The notes beneath the pieces are model-generated. The model did no database searches, was not told the DNA's origin, and was given only the letters and a program-made list of their open reading frames with translations. 48,206 nt of DNA from JALYNX01 sp040902845 (GTDB lineage Bacteria > Actinomycetota > Acidimicrobiia > Spongiisociales > ZC4RG35), in assembly GCA_040902845.1 (NCBI GenBank), contig JBBDWM010000005.1, positions 1 through 48,206 of the forward strand, read 5' to 3'. Position numbers and translations under genes: made by a program. Below are positions 9,143 through 16,245 of the stretch, one piece after another; the first letter of the stretch is position 1, and each line of letters begins with the position of its first letter.

Positions 9143-9481
9143 TCAGCCTTCGGTGCTCAGGTCTTTGAGGTGATTTAACTGTGCCGCTTCTTCACCGGAG
9201 ATGACTCGGGCGGTCCCGGTGCAAGAGGCCCAGCCAGAAGCCACCGAGACGAAGACCGTCACTGTGGGTCTCGCCAGCACGTTCTTCGCCTTCCTGGTGG
9301 CGTGCGGCGTCGGGAGCAGTATCCGATCCTCGTCGTCGACATAGAAGAGCAATTCGGTGAGATGTGGCGAGCCATCAGAGTTGATGGTGGCGAGCACGGC
9401 GTTGCTTCTGGCGAGCAGCTGTTTACGGAGGTCGGCGTCAAGCTCGTGCGGTGTGCGGTAGACGGGTGGGATCTCGCTCAT
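9143..9481 (-). CDS. Pyridoxamine 5'-phosphate oxidase-fold (FMN/F420-type) protein
   Basis: A 112-residue protein with the split-barrel flavin-binding pattern: LLARSNAVLATINSDGSPHL near 17, then a strand LLFYVDDEDRILL, TRKAKNVLARPTVTVFV near 62, and WASCTGTARVI. Families with this fold in actinobacteria reduce substrates with FMN or F420, or act as flavin-binding accessory proteins; the substrate cannot be inferred. It is a little shorter than many members (about 130 residues) but has no obvious frameshift. Its 5' side borders the repeat with the assembly gap, so promoter sequence may be missing. Confidence 0.75.
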   Translation of the reverse strand: MSEIPPVYRTPHELDADLRKQLLARSNAVLATINSDGSPHLTELLFYVDDEDRILLPTPHATRKAKNVLARPTVTVFVSVASGWASCTGTARVISGEEAAQLNHLKDLSTEG

Positions 9482-9696
9482 TGGCCGAGAACCCTAGGGG
9501 TGGAACCGGCGGGCGAGATGCCCCCCTCCCGGCTTCGCCGGTGGAAAAGCAGAGTTGTCCCCCTGCGCAGCGGGGGGACCGCCCGNNNNNNNNNNCGCCC
9601 GACCGAAGGTCGGGCGAGGGGGGTGCGTTTCCTCCCCCAGGAGCGGAGCGACGTTGGGGGCGGTGGATCGGCCGAAGGCCGAGACGGAGGGGGTAC
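9482..9696. repeat. GC-rich palindromic repeat region interrupted by an assembly gap
   Basis: No gene is visible here. The stretch consists of short inverted repeats rich in C and G runs. It contains the 30-base module at 9631-9660 that recurs with one mismatch at 19237-19266, and the terminal motif GACGGAGGGGG at 9683-9693, also at 19283-19293. The opening CCCCCCTCCCGGCT is shared with copies near 17449 and 19319. It lies between the PPOX gene and the end of etfA, both on the minus strand, where it may act as a terminator. Confidence 0.75.
9586..9595. other. Run of ten N (assembly gap)
   Basis: Ten consecutive N bases inside the repeat. The length is probably a scaffolding placeholder, so the true distance, and any sequence lost here, is unknown. 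Confidence 0.98.
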
Positions 9697-10644
9697 TTAG
9701 CGCGTTTTCAGCGCCTCGATCAGTTTGGGGAGCACTTTGTGCACGTCACCGACCACGCCGAGGTCGGCGATGGAGAAGATGGGTGCGTCGGGGTCTTTGT
9801 TGATGGCGATGATCGTCTTGGAGTCCTTCATCCCCACCAGGTGCTGCATGGCGCCCGAGATGCCACAGGCGATGTAGACGTCGGGTTTGACCGTCTTCCC
9901 GGTCTGGCCGACCTGTTTGGCATAAGGGACCCAGCCGGCGTCGACGATGGCCCGCGTGGCCCCGGTGGCGGCGCCGAGCTGCTTTCCCAACTTCTCCACG
10001 AGGTCGTAGGCCTCCGGCGAGCCCAGACCACGGCCTCCCGACACCACGATGGCCGCCTCGGAAAGCTGGGGGCCCTCACGCTCTTCGACATGGGACTCGA
10101 CGACGGTGGCCTGCGATCGACCGACCTCGGGTAGGTCCAGCTTGTCCACCGAGGGGGCTGGCCCGCCCATCGCCTCTGCCACGAATGACTTGGGTCTGAC
10201 CAAGACGATGAACGGTCCCTGGGTCATCGTGGCGGTTGCCACCTGGGCGCCACCCAGGATCTCGTGGTCGGTCTCCACCGCACCGTTGGGCAGCCGGACC
10301 GCGATGGCGTTGGAGAGAACCCCGACTCCCAGACGTGCCGCTAGTCGCCCGGCAATATCCCGATCGGTGTAGGCCTGGCCGAAGAGGATCAGGTCGGGTG
10401 CTCCCGAGGCGATCCGTTCGGCCAATGCAGCCGCCACCGGACCTGAAGGGAGGCGATTCTCGGCATCGAGATGAAGCACCGAACTCGCACCATGGTCGCC
10501 GAGGGTGGCGAATGCGGACTCGGGGCCGGCGCCGAGATAGACCGCGGTGACCTCACCGAGCCGACGTCCGGCGGCGAGAAGCTCGAGACCAATGGTGGTT
10601 GGGCTGCCTGCTTCCTCCTGGACAAACACCCAGATGTCGGCCAT
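9697..10644 (-). CDS. etfA: Electron transfer flavoprotein alpha subunit
   Basis: FAD-carrying subunit of ETF, which takes electrons from acyl-CoA and other dehydrogenases. The 315-residue protein has an N-terminal ETF domain (MADIWVFVQEEAG) and a C-terminal FAD-binding domain from about residue 195, including SGGRGLGSPEAYDLV, VPYAKQVGQTGKTVKPDVYI and GISGAMQHLVGM. This is the normal length. It starts one base after the stop of etfB on the same strand. The electrons' final acceptor is not encoded in the window. Confidence 0.95.
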   Translation of the reverse strand: MADIWVFVQEEAGSPTTIGLELLAAGRRLGEVTAVYLGAGPESAFATLGDHGASSVLHLDAENRLPSGPVAAALAERIASGAPDLILFGQAYTDRDIAGRLAARLGVGVLSNAIAVRLPNGAVETDHEILGGAQVATATMTQGPFIVLVRPKSFVAEAMGGPAPSVDKLDLPEVGRSQATVVESHVEEREGPQLSEAAIVVSGGRGLGSPEAYDLVEKLGKQLGAATGATRAIVDAGWVPYAKQVGQTGKTVKPDVYIACGISGAMQHLVGMKDSKTIIAINKDPDAPIFSIADLGVVGDVHKVLPKLIEALKTR

Positions 10645-10645
10645 C

Positions 10646-11404
10646 TCAGATCACCTTCCGCTGTTCGAGAAGGGCGACGATGGCCAGATGAGACTCCCCA
10701 TCGTCCTCGATCTTCTGGCCGGCGTTGCGCTCCGGGGCGTCTGTGATCGAGGCCACCTTCTGGCCAGGGCCCGGGTCGACGCCCAGATCGGAGACGCTGA
10801 AGTTCTCCACGGTCTTCTTCTTGGCCTCCATGATTCCCTTGAAGGTCGGATATCGGGGCTCGACGGCCCCGGCCGTCACGGAGACCACTGCAGGAAGGCT
10901 CGCCTCGACCACGTCGTAGCCGACTGCAGTCTGACGATGGATCTTGACCTTGCCGTCACCGGCTTCCACCTTGGTGGCATAGGTGAGCGCGGGTACCTCC
11001 AGAAGTTCGGAGAGCATCTGGGGGAGGACGCCTGAGTAACCGTCGGTGGACTCGGTGCCGGCGATCACGAGGTCGAATTCCCCTCTCCTGATCGCCGCCG
11101 CCAGGGTCCGGGCCGTGGCCAGGGCATCGGAGCCGCGTAGTGAGTCGTCCTCGATCAGAATCGCCTGATCGGCGCCCATCGCCAGAGCCTGACGAATCCC
11201 CTGCCCGTTACCCGCAGGGCCCATGCTCACCAGGGTCACTGTTCCCCCGCTGGCCTGGGCTATCTGGAGACCCATCTCCACGCCATACCGGTCGGTGTCA
11301 TCCAGGACCTGGTCGTCAGGGCGAAGCAGCCAGTTGGTCCCAGCCTCAAGACGGTATGGGGTGGCCGGATCGGGTATCTGCTTGACGCAGACGACGACCT
11401 TCAT
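10646..11404 (-). CDS. etfB: Electron transfer flavoprotein beta subunit
   Basis: AMP-binding partner of EtfA. The 252-residue protein begins MKVVVCVKQIPDPATPYRL and contains the beta-subunit recognition region LVIAGTESTDGYSGVLPQML near 115-135 and SLPAVVSVTAGAVEPRYP near 170. GAGGAG lies upstream of the ATG on the minus strand. The pair could serve the fatty-acid enzymes seen near both ends of the window (thiolase and enoyl-CoA hydratase); this link is inference. Confidence 0.95.
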   Translation of the reverse strand: MKVVVCVKQIPDPATPYRLEAGTNWLLRPDDQVLDDTDRYGVEMGLQIAQASGGTVTLVSMGPAGNGQGIRQALAMGADQAILIEDDSLRGSDALATARTLAAAIRRGEFDLVIAGTESTDGYSGVLPQMLSELLEVPALTYATKVEAGDGKVKIHRQTAVGYDVVEASLPAVVSVTAGAVEPRYPTFKGIMEAKKKTVENFSVSDLGVDPGPGQKVASITDAPERNAGQKIEDDGESHLAIVALLEQRKVI

Positions 11405-11462
11405 TCCGTTCGACTCCTCAATGGATTGGGTCGGGGATGGTAACGACGGCCCGACCCTCCGC

Positions 11463-11509
11463 TAATTGGGACCCACAGGGCCGTATGTGACCCCTCTGGG
11501 TCCCAATTA
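11463..11509. repeat. 47-bp imperfect palindrome, copy 1
   Basis: The element begins TAATTGGGAC and ends GTCCCAATTA, forming a long inverted repeat around a short centre. A second copy of identical length lies at 43164-43210. On the minus strand the outermost TAA is the stop codon of the pyrimidine-nucleoside phosphorylase gene, so the element abuts coding sequence with no spacer. It could fold as a terminator between that gene and etfB. Confidence 0.8.
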
Positions 11510-12814
11510 CGTGAGGGTGTCCACCCGCTCGACGATCAGGGGCCCGATCTCGGGAGCGGTGTCCCCAATGATCCACGCCTTCGCCAGCACGTCACGCTGG
11601 ACTTCCCAGCGGGCCGGGTCGGAGAACCGAACTCGCGCCAAAAGCTGGCCCTTCTGGACCTTCTTCCCGAGCTTGGCCTCAACAGTGATGCCGACCCCGG
11701 GGTCCACCACATCCTCCTTGCGCTCCCGGCCCGCTCCGAGACGGGTGGCGGCAGTCCCGATCATCAGGGCATCGCATCGGGCGACGTAGCCGTCGCGGTC
11801 GGCCTCGATCACCGCCTCATGCGGAGCCGTCGCCAACAGCGACGGGTCGTGGATCACCGACGAGTCCCCACCCTGCGCCTCGACCACATCGATCAGCTTT
11901 TGCAGGCCCGCGCCGGTTGCGATGGCTTCCAGGAGCCGGTCACGGCCCCCGTCGACGCCGGCGAGGTCGAGCATGACCTCTCCGAATGCCATCGTTAGCT
12001 CCACGATGTCCTCGGGCCCGCCACCGTTGAGCACGTCGATCGACTCCCGCATCTCGTTGGCGTTCCCCACCTCCCGACCGAGGGGCTGGTCCATGCGGGT
12101 GATCAATGCAACGGTTTCCACGCCGTGACGGGTGCCGATTCCCACCATCGTCCTGGCCAGTTCCCGCGACCTGTCCAGGTCCTTCATGAAAGCCCCGGAT
12201 CCGGTCTTCACGTCCAGGAGCAGCCCGTTCAACCCTTCGGCGAGCTTTTTGGACATGATCGATGAGGCGATCAGCGGGATCGAGGGCACCGTGGCAGTGG
12301 CGTCGCGTAGGGCGTAGAGCTTGCGGTCGGCGGGGACCAGGGTCTCCGATTGCCCGGCCAGCACCAGACCCTGCCCGGTGAGCACCTCCCGGAACCGGTG
12401 CGGATCGAGGCCGGTGGTGAAGCCGGGGATGGTCTCCAGCTTGTCGAGGGTGCCCCCGGTGTGGCCCAGCCCACGCCCCGAAATCATCGGGACGGCGACA
12501 CCGCAGGCCGCGACCAAAGGTTGCAGCGGAATCGAGATCTTGTCACCGACCCCGCCCGTCGAGTGTTTGTCCACCTTTGGTGTCGCGATGTCTGAGAAAT
12601 CGAGTACCTCGCCGGAGTGGAGCATCGCCGAGGTCCAGGCTGCCAGCTCGTCGGGGTCGAGCCCGTTGAGGAAGATGGCCATGGCCATCGCCGACATCTG
12701 ATAGTCGGTGACCGAACCTTCGGTGTAGGCCTGGATCAGCCAATCGATCGCCTCGGGGCTGAGGGTGCCCCGGTCGCGTTTGATCTCGATCAGCTCCACC
12801 GCGGTGAACGACAT
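11507..12814 (-). CDS. pdp: Pyrimidine-nucleoside (thymidine) phosphorylase
   Basis: Reversible phosphorolysis of thymidine, deoxyuridine or uridine to base plus (deoxy)ribose-1-phosphate. The 435-residue protein has the N-terminal helical domain (DYQMSAMAMAIFLNGL), the phosphate-binding KHSTGGVGDK near 82-91 and the family signature SGRGLGHTGGTLDKLE near 115-130. A C-terminal barrel-sandwich domain contains GITVEAKLGKKVQKGQLLARV. Sequence alone does not decide between deoA and pdp. It follows argC by 29 bases, so it may be read from the arg promoter. The stop codon is provided by the palindromic repeat. Confidence 0.9.
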   Translation of the reverse strand: MSFTAVELIEIKRDRGTLSPEAIDWLIQAYTEGSVTDYQMSAMAMAIFLNGLDPDELAAWTSAMLHSGEVLDFSDIATPKVDKHSTGGVGDKISIPLQPLVAACGVAVPMISGRGLGHTGGTLDKLETIPGFTTGLDPHRFREVLTGQGLVLAGQSETLVPADRKLYALRDATATVPSIPLIASSIMSKKLAEGLNGLLLDVKTGSGAFMKDLDRSRELARTMVGIGTRHGVETVALITRMDQPLGREVGNANEMRESIDVLNGGGPEDIVELTMAFGEVMLDLAGVDGGRDRLLEAIATGAGLQKLIDVVEAQGGDSSVIHDPSLLATAPHEAVIEADRDGYVARCDALMIGTAATRLGAGRERKEDVVDPGVGITVEAKLGKKVQKGQLLARVRFSDPARWEVQRDVLAKAWIIGDTAPEIGPLIVERVDTLT

Positions 12815-12843
12815 CAGGAGACGATATCTCGCACCGCTGACGG

Positions 12844-13767
12844 CTAAAGGATCCCGTCGAGCTCTGACAGCCCGAGGGCCAGGTTCACGTTCTGCAGAGC
12901 TTGGACCGCAGCCCCCTTCAGGAGGTTGTCGAGGGCGGCGACCACGACGACGTTGAGCCCGTCAGCGCTGGTGTCGAAGCCACCAATCAGAGCACCCAAT
13001 CGGCCGCTGCCATCCTTCAACTCCGGGATCTCGTCCTGGATCTCGATCAACGACTCGGAGCCGTACCACTTGTCGAAGCGCGCCGCGACCTCTTCATTGG
13101 TGATCGCCTCGGCTAGAGGGATGTGGGCGGTGACGATCACGCCCCGGAAGGCGGGGTGGACGTGGGGCATGAAGCGAACCGGGATCCCAAGATGGCGTAC
13201 CGCCTCCTTCTCGTGGTTGTGCCCTACGAGTTTGTAGGGCATCAGGTTGTCACGGAGCCGTTCTGTGTCATTGCGTGGGCCCGGGGTGGCGCCGGCCCCC
13301 GAGTAACCGGAGACACCGAACACCGCGGGCACGCCTGAGGTGATGTCGACCAGCGGAGCCAGGGCAAGTTGCATCGCCGTGGCGTAACAGCCCGGGTTGG
13401 CGATTCGGGTCGCACCCTTCAGCCGGTCCCGTTGCAGCTCGGGCAACCCGTATGCCCAGTCGTCGTCGAGACGATGATCGAAAGAGATGTCCACGATGAC
13501 GGTGTCGGTGCTGACGGTCTCGACATATGGGCCGCCCGCTCCGTCGGGAAGGGCCAGGATCACCACGTCCGTCTGGCGGTTCGACAACTCGTCAGGGCCA
13601 ATCGCCTCGAACCTCAGGTCGTCGAGGCCGGGGACGGGTTGACCGGCCATCTCGCGGGAGCCGGCAAAGATGAGATCGAGTGAGGGGTGGTTGCCGACGA
13701 GGCGAACGACCTCGGCGCCGGTGTGACCACGGGCCCCAATCAGGCCGACAGTGAATCGATCACTCAT
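12844..13767 (-). CDS. argC: N-acetyl-gamma-glutamyl-phosphate reductase
   Basis: Reduces N-acetylglutamyl phosphate to the semialdehyde in arginine synthesis. The 307-residue protein has the NADP-binding GLIGARGHTGAEVVRL near residue 8 and the active-site cysteine in NPGCYATAMQLAL near 137. GVSGYSGAGATP, FMPHVHPAFRG and VVAALDNLLKGAAVQALQN follow. By recollection of the family it resembles the Xanthomonas-type ArgC more than the usual actinobacterial one. I chose ATG 13767, whose first bases overlap the end of the kinase/synthase gene by eight bases, over an upstream in-frame ATG. Confidence 0.93.
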   Translation of the reverse strand: MSDRFTVGLIGARGHTGAEVVRLVGNHPSLDLIFAGSREMAGQPVPGLDDLRFEAIGPDELSNRQTDVVILALPDGAGGPYVETVSTDTVIVDISFDHRLDDDWAYGLPELQRDRLKGATRIANPGCYATAMQLALAPLVDITSGVPAVFGVSGYSGAGATPGPRNDTERLRDNLMPYKLVGHNHEKEAVRHLGIPVRFMPHVHPAFRGVIVTAHIPLAEAITNEEVAARFDKWYGSESLIEIQDEIPELKDGSGRLGALIGGFDTSADGLNVVVVAALDNLLKGAAVQALQNVNLALGLSELDGIL

Positions 13768-15103
13768 CGTGGTCGCCGACGAAAGAGGCGGGGAGCGAGG
13801 CAATCGCCTTCACCCGTTCTGCGATGCGCGTGAATTCAGGCTCGCCCCTCCAGAAGATGGTCCACGGACCGCGCTTCACCGATCCATCGGCTTCCTCGGC
13901 GTAGAAGGCGTTGAACCCGTTCTCGGTCCGCGAGCGCCAGTAGAGGACCGGGTAGTCGGCCGCGACGTGAGCCCAAACGGTTCTTGCCAGCCCTTCCCCC
14001 CGGGCGTCCTCGAGAATGGCGAACTTGTCGAGATAGGCGAAGTCTCTGATGCGGGCGATCAAGGCCCCGGCCCGGAAACTCTCGGAGAGATAGGCGGTCT
14101 CGAGGTCGAGAGCTTCCCACCAGGTCGGCTCCAACGTCCTCCCGAAGGCCTCCTCGACCAGCTTCTCCACCTGGCCACGGTCGAGTGCATCCTTGTCGGG
14201 CTCCTTCTCGATCAGCTCCCCGCGCCGGACCATCGTCCCTGAACCGCCGTGAGTGAACAACTCCTTGACCAGACCCGATGGTGTCGTGATCGAAACCGAG
14301 GTCGAGAGCGAGGTGTCTTCGAGCAAGCGCTTGATCTCAGCCAGTTTCATCCTCATCCCTGAGTGCACCCACTCCTGACTCATCAGATGGTCGTAATCGG
14401 AGGCCAGGTTGATCGATTCGATCAACCGATCCTCGGCGTCCAGGAGCCCGCCAACGGCGGCAAGGAATATGATCTTCATCGGCTGCACGGCGTGGACCAG
14501 AGCCCTGGTGGCGGAGTCGGCGTTCATGTTCACTAATTGGCCGCCGGGAGCAACCCCGAGACAGGTGAGGATCGGGATCGCGCCGGAAGCCACGATCGAG
14601 CGGATCAGGGGCAAGTGGACCTCGGTCGGCTCTCCGACCAATCCGTACTTCTCACGGTCGACGTAGTCGGCGTCGAAGGCGCCCTCGGTGAGGCCATGGG
14701 CGGCCACGCCCTGGTTCCTCACCGCTTCGACCAGGAGGATGTTCTGCTCGATGAAGGTATCCCGTGCCGCATCGAGCACATCGGGGCCGGTCACCCGCAA
14801 CCCATCGATCTTCTCGGCTGTGATCCCCCGCCTCTCCAGGGTGTCGTCGAGTTGGGGTCCTCCACCATGGATGACGATCGGGGTGAGTCCGACCGTGTGG
14901 AGAAAGGCGAGGGCGGCTGCCGTCTCGTCGAGGGAGTCGCGGAGGATGGCGCCTCCGATCTTTATCACGGCAAAACGCGATTGGTCCACCTCCGAGAAAC
15001 GCTGCAGATAGGAGCGGATCTCCTTGCCGTCGCTCATGTTGCTGAGCAGATGGACGATGGTCTGTCGTACGTCGCGGTTGTTTGCCATGGGCGGTTCCGT
15101 CAC
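13760..15103 (-). CDS. argB: Bifunctional N-acetylglutamate kinase / N-acetylglutamate synthase (NAGK-NAGS fusion)
   Basis: The first two steps of arginine synthesis in one chain: acetylation of glutamate and phosphorylation of N-acetylglutamate. Residues about 30-290 are an amino-acid kinase domain (FAVIKIGGAILRD, VIHGGGPQLDDTLE, LVNMNADSATRALV, VHSGMRMKLAEIKRLL). Residues about 300-440 form a GNAT-like acetyltransferase domain (YLDKFAILEDARGEGLARTV, VLYWRSRTENGFNAFY). At 447 residues it is far longer than plain ArgB (about 300). This is the Xanthomonas-type NAGS-K architecture. Start is GTG 15103, one base after the upstream stop; ATG 15088 is an alternative. Confidence 0.9.
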   Translation of the reverse strand: MTEPPMANNRDVRQTIVHLLSNMSDGKEIRSYLQRFSEVDQSRFAVIKIGGAILRDSLDETAAALAFLHTVGLTPIVIHGGGPQLDDTLERRGITAEKIDGLRVTGPDVLDAARDTFIEQNILLVEAVRNQGVAAHGLTEGAFDADYVDREKYGLVGEPTEVHLPLIRSIVASGAIPILTCLGVAPGGQLVNMNADSATRALVHAVQPMKIIFLAAVGGLLDAEDRLIESINLASDYDHLMSQEWVHSGMRMKLAEIKRLLEDTSLSTSVSITTPSGLVKELFTHGGSGTMVRRGELIEKEPDKDALDRGQVEKLVEEAFGRTLEPTWWEALDLETAYLSESFRAGALIARIRDFAYLDKFAILEDARGEGLARTVWAHVAADYPVLYWRSRTENGFNAFYAEEADGSVKRGPWTIFWRGEPEFTRIAERVKAIASLPASFVGDHDE

Positions 15104-15104
15104 A

Positions 15105-16109
15105 TCAATTGTTGTCGGATACCAGAGTCTTCATGATCGCCTTCTGGACATGAAGTCTGTTTTCGGCCTCTTCGTAGGCGAAGCAGTTGGGCCCGTCGAA
15201 GACGGCGTCGGTCATGATCACGTTGCGTCGCATGGGGAGACAATGGCTGATCAGGGCGCCGTTGGTCTTGGCCATCTTCTCCTCGTCCACGATGAAATGC
15301 CGGTACTGGTCCCGAAGCGGCTTCTCGGCCTCCCAATTGCCGAAGTAGGGCAGAGCGCCCCAGCTCTTGGCGTACACGACGTCGGCGCCCGCGTAAGCCT
15401 CGTCTACGTCGTGGCTGATGGTCACCTTGTGCCCTTGGGCCGTTGCATCGGCCTGGGCCTGATCGAGGTATCTCTCGTCGAGGATGTAGTCCTCGGTGGG
15501 GCAGAGCAGGGTCACCTCCATCCCGAACTTGGCGGCGATCATCAGCGCCGAGTTGGCCACCGCGGTGTTGAGGGGCTTGGGGTGATAGCTCCAGGTGAGC
15601 AGGTATTTCTTGCCGTCGAGCGGTCCGAGTTGCTCCTGGAGGGTCATGACATGCGCCAGCTCCTGACAGGGATGCACGATGGTCTCCATGTTGATGACAG
15701 GAACATCCGAGTACTTCGTGAATGAGTTGAGAATCAGGTCTTTGCGATCCTCTTCCCAGTCCTGGAACTTGGGGAAAGCTCTGATCCCGATCAGGTCGCA
15801 GTAACGGGAGAGGACCTTGGCCGCTTCTTTGACGTGCTCCTCGGCGTCACCGTCCATGACAACGCCATCTTCGAACTCGAGCGGCCACATCCCCCCCGAA
15901 GGGGAGAGGACGACGGCATGACCTCCGAGCTGGTTGATACCGACGTCGAAGGAAGTCCGGGTGCGGAGGGAGTTGTTGAGAAAGAGAAGGGCAATGGTCT
16001 TGCCGGCGAGGGAGTCCTCGAGCGGCCTCTCTTTCAGCGCCCGGGCATCATCGAGAAGCGCTTGAAGTTCGGGTCTGGCCCAGTCGGCGGTGGTGAGGAA
16101 ATGCCTCAT
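15105..16109 (-). CDS. argF': N-acetylornithine carbamoyltransferase (AOTCase)
   Basis: Carbamoylates N-acetylornithine to N-acetylcitrulline, replacing ornithine carbamoyltransferase in a few bacteria. The 334-residue protein has the carbamoyl-phosphate loop SLRTRTSF at 47-54, ETIVHPCQELAHVM, and TWSYHPKPLNTAVANSAL, which is diagnostic of the acetylornithine subfamily. E90 in DGDAEEH corresponds to the glutamate (E92 in Xanthomonas) that separates acetylornithine from succinylornithine enzymes. It heads the minus-strand set argF'-NAGK/NAGS-argC. The deacetylase (argE'), argG and argH are not in the window. Confidence 0.92.
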   Translation of the reverse strand: MRHFLTTADWARPELQALLDDARALKERPLEDSLAGKTIALLFLNNSLRTRTSFDVGINQLGGHAVVLSPSGGMWPLEFEDGVVMDGDAEEHVKEAAKVLSRYCDLIGIRAFPKFQDWEEDRKDLILNSFTKYSDVPVINMETIVHPCQELAHVMTLQEQLGPLDGKKYLLTWSYHPKPLNTAVANSALMIAAKFGMEVTLLCPTEDYILDERYLDQAQADATAQGHKVTISHDVDEAYAGADVVYAKSWGALPYFGNWEAEKPLRDQYRHFIVDEEKMAKTNGALISHCLPMRRNVIMTDAVFDGPNCFAYEEAENRLHVQKAIMKTLVSDNN

Positions 16110-16182
16110 TGCTGTTGTTTACAAGGCGGAGTCGCGAAATCCAAACAGCCCTCTATTGGGATCACTTTGCCTGCTCGGAGTA

Positions 16183-16211
16183 TTGACCCTCCCATGGTCG
16201 GGGGCCATACT
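16183..16211 (+). promoter_or_regulatory. Sigma-70-type promoter for the rhodanese-MoeB gene
   Basis: TTGACC at 16183-16188 and CATACT at 16206-16211 are separated by exactly 17 bases. They lie about 35 bases before the ATG at 16246, in the 136-base space shared with the divergent arg cluster. Confidence 0.55.
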
Positions 16212-16245
16212 CGTCAACGACCTGCGTTGACCGGGGGTTGACCGG

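Noticed and set aside
13760..15103. Plain acetylglutamate kinase with a sequencing-fused neighbour
   Set aside because: The C-terminal acetyltransferase domain is in frame and matches the known NAGS-K architecture over its length.
15105..16109. Ordinary ornithine carbamoyltransferase (argF)
   Set aside because: The YHPKPLNTAVANS and DGDAEEH motifs belong to the acetylornithine subfamily.
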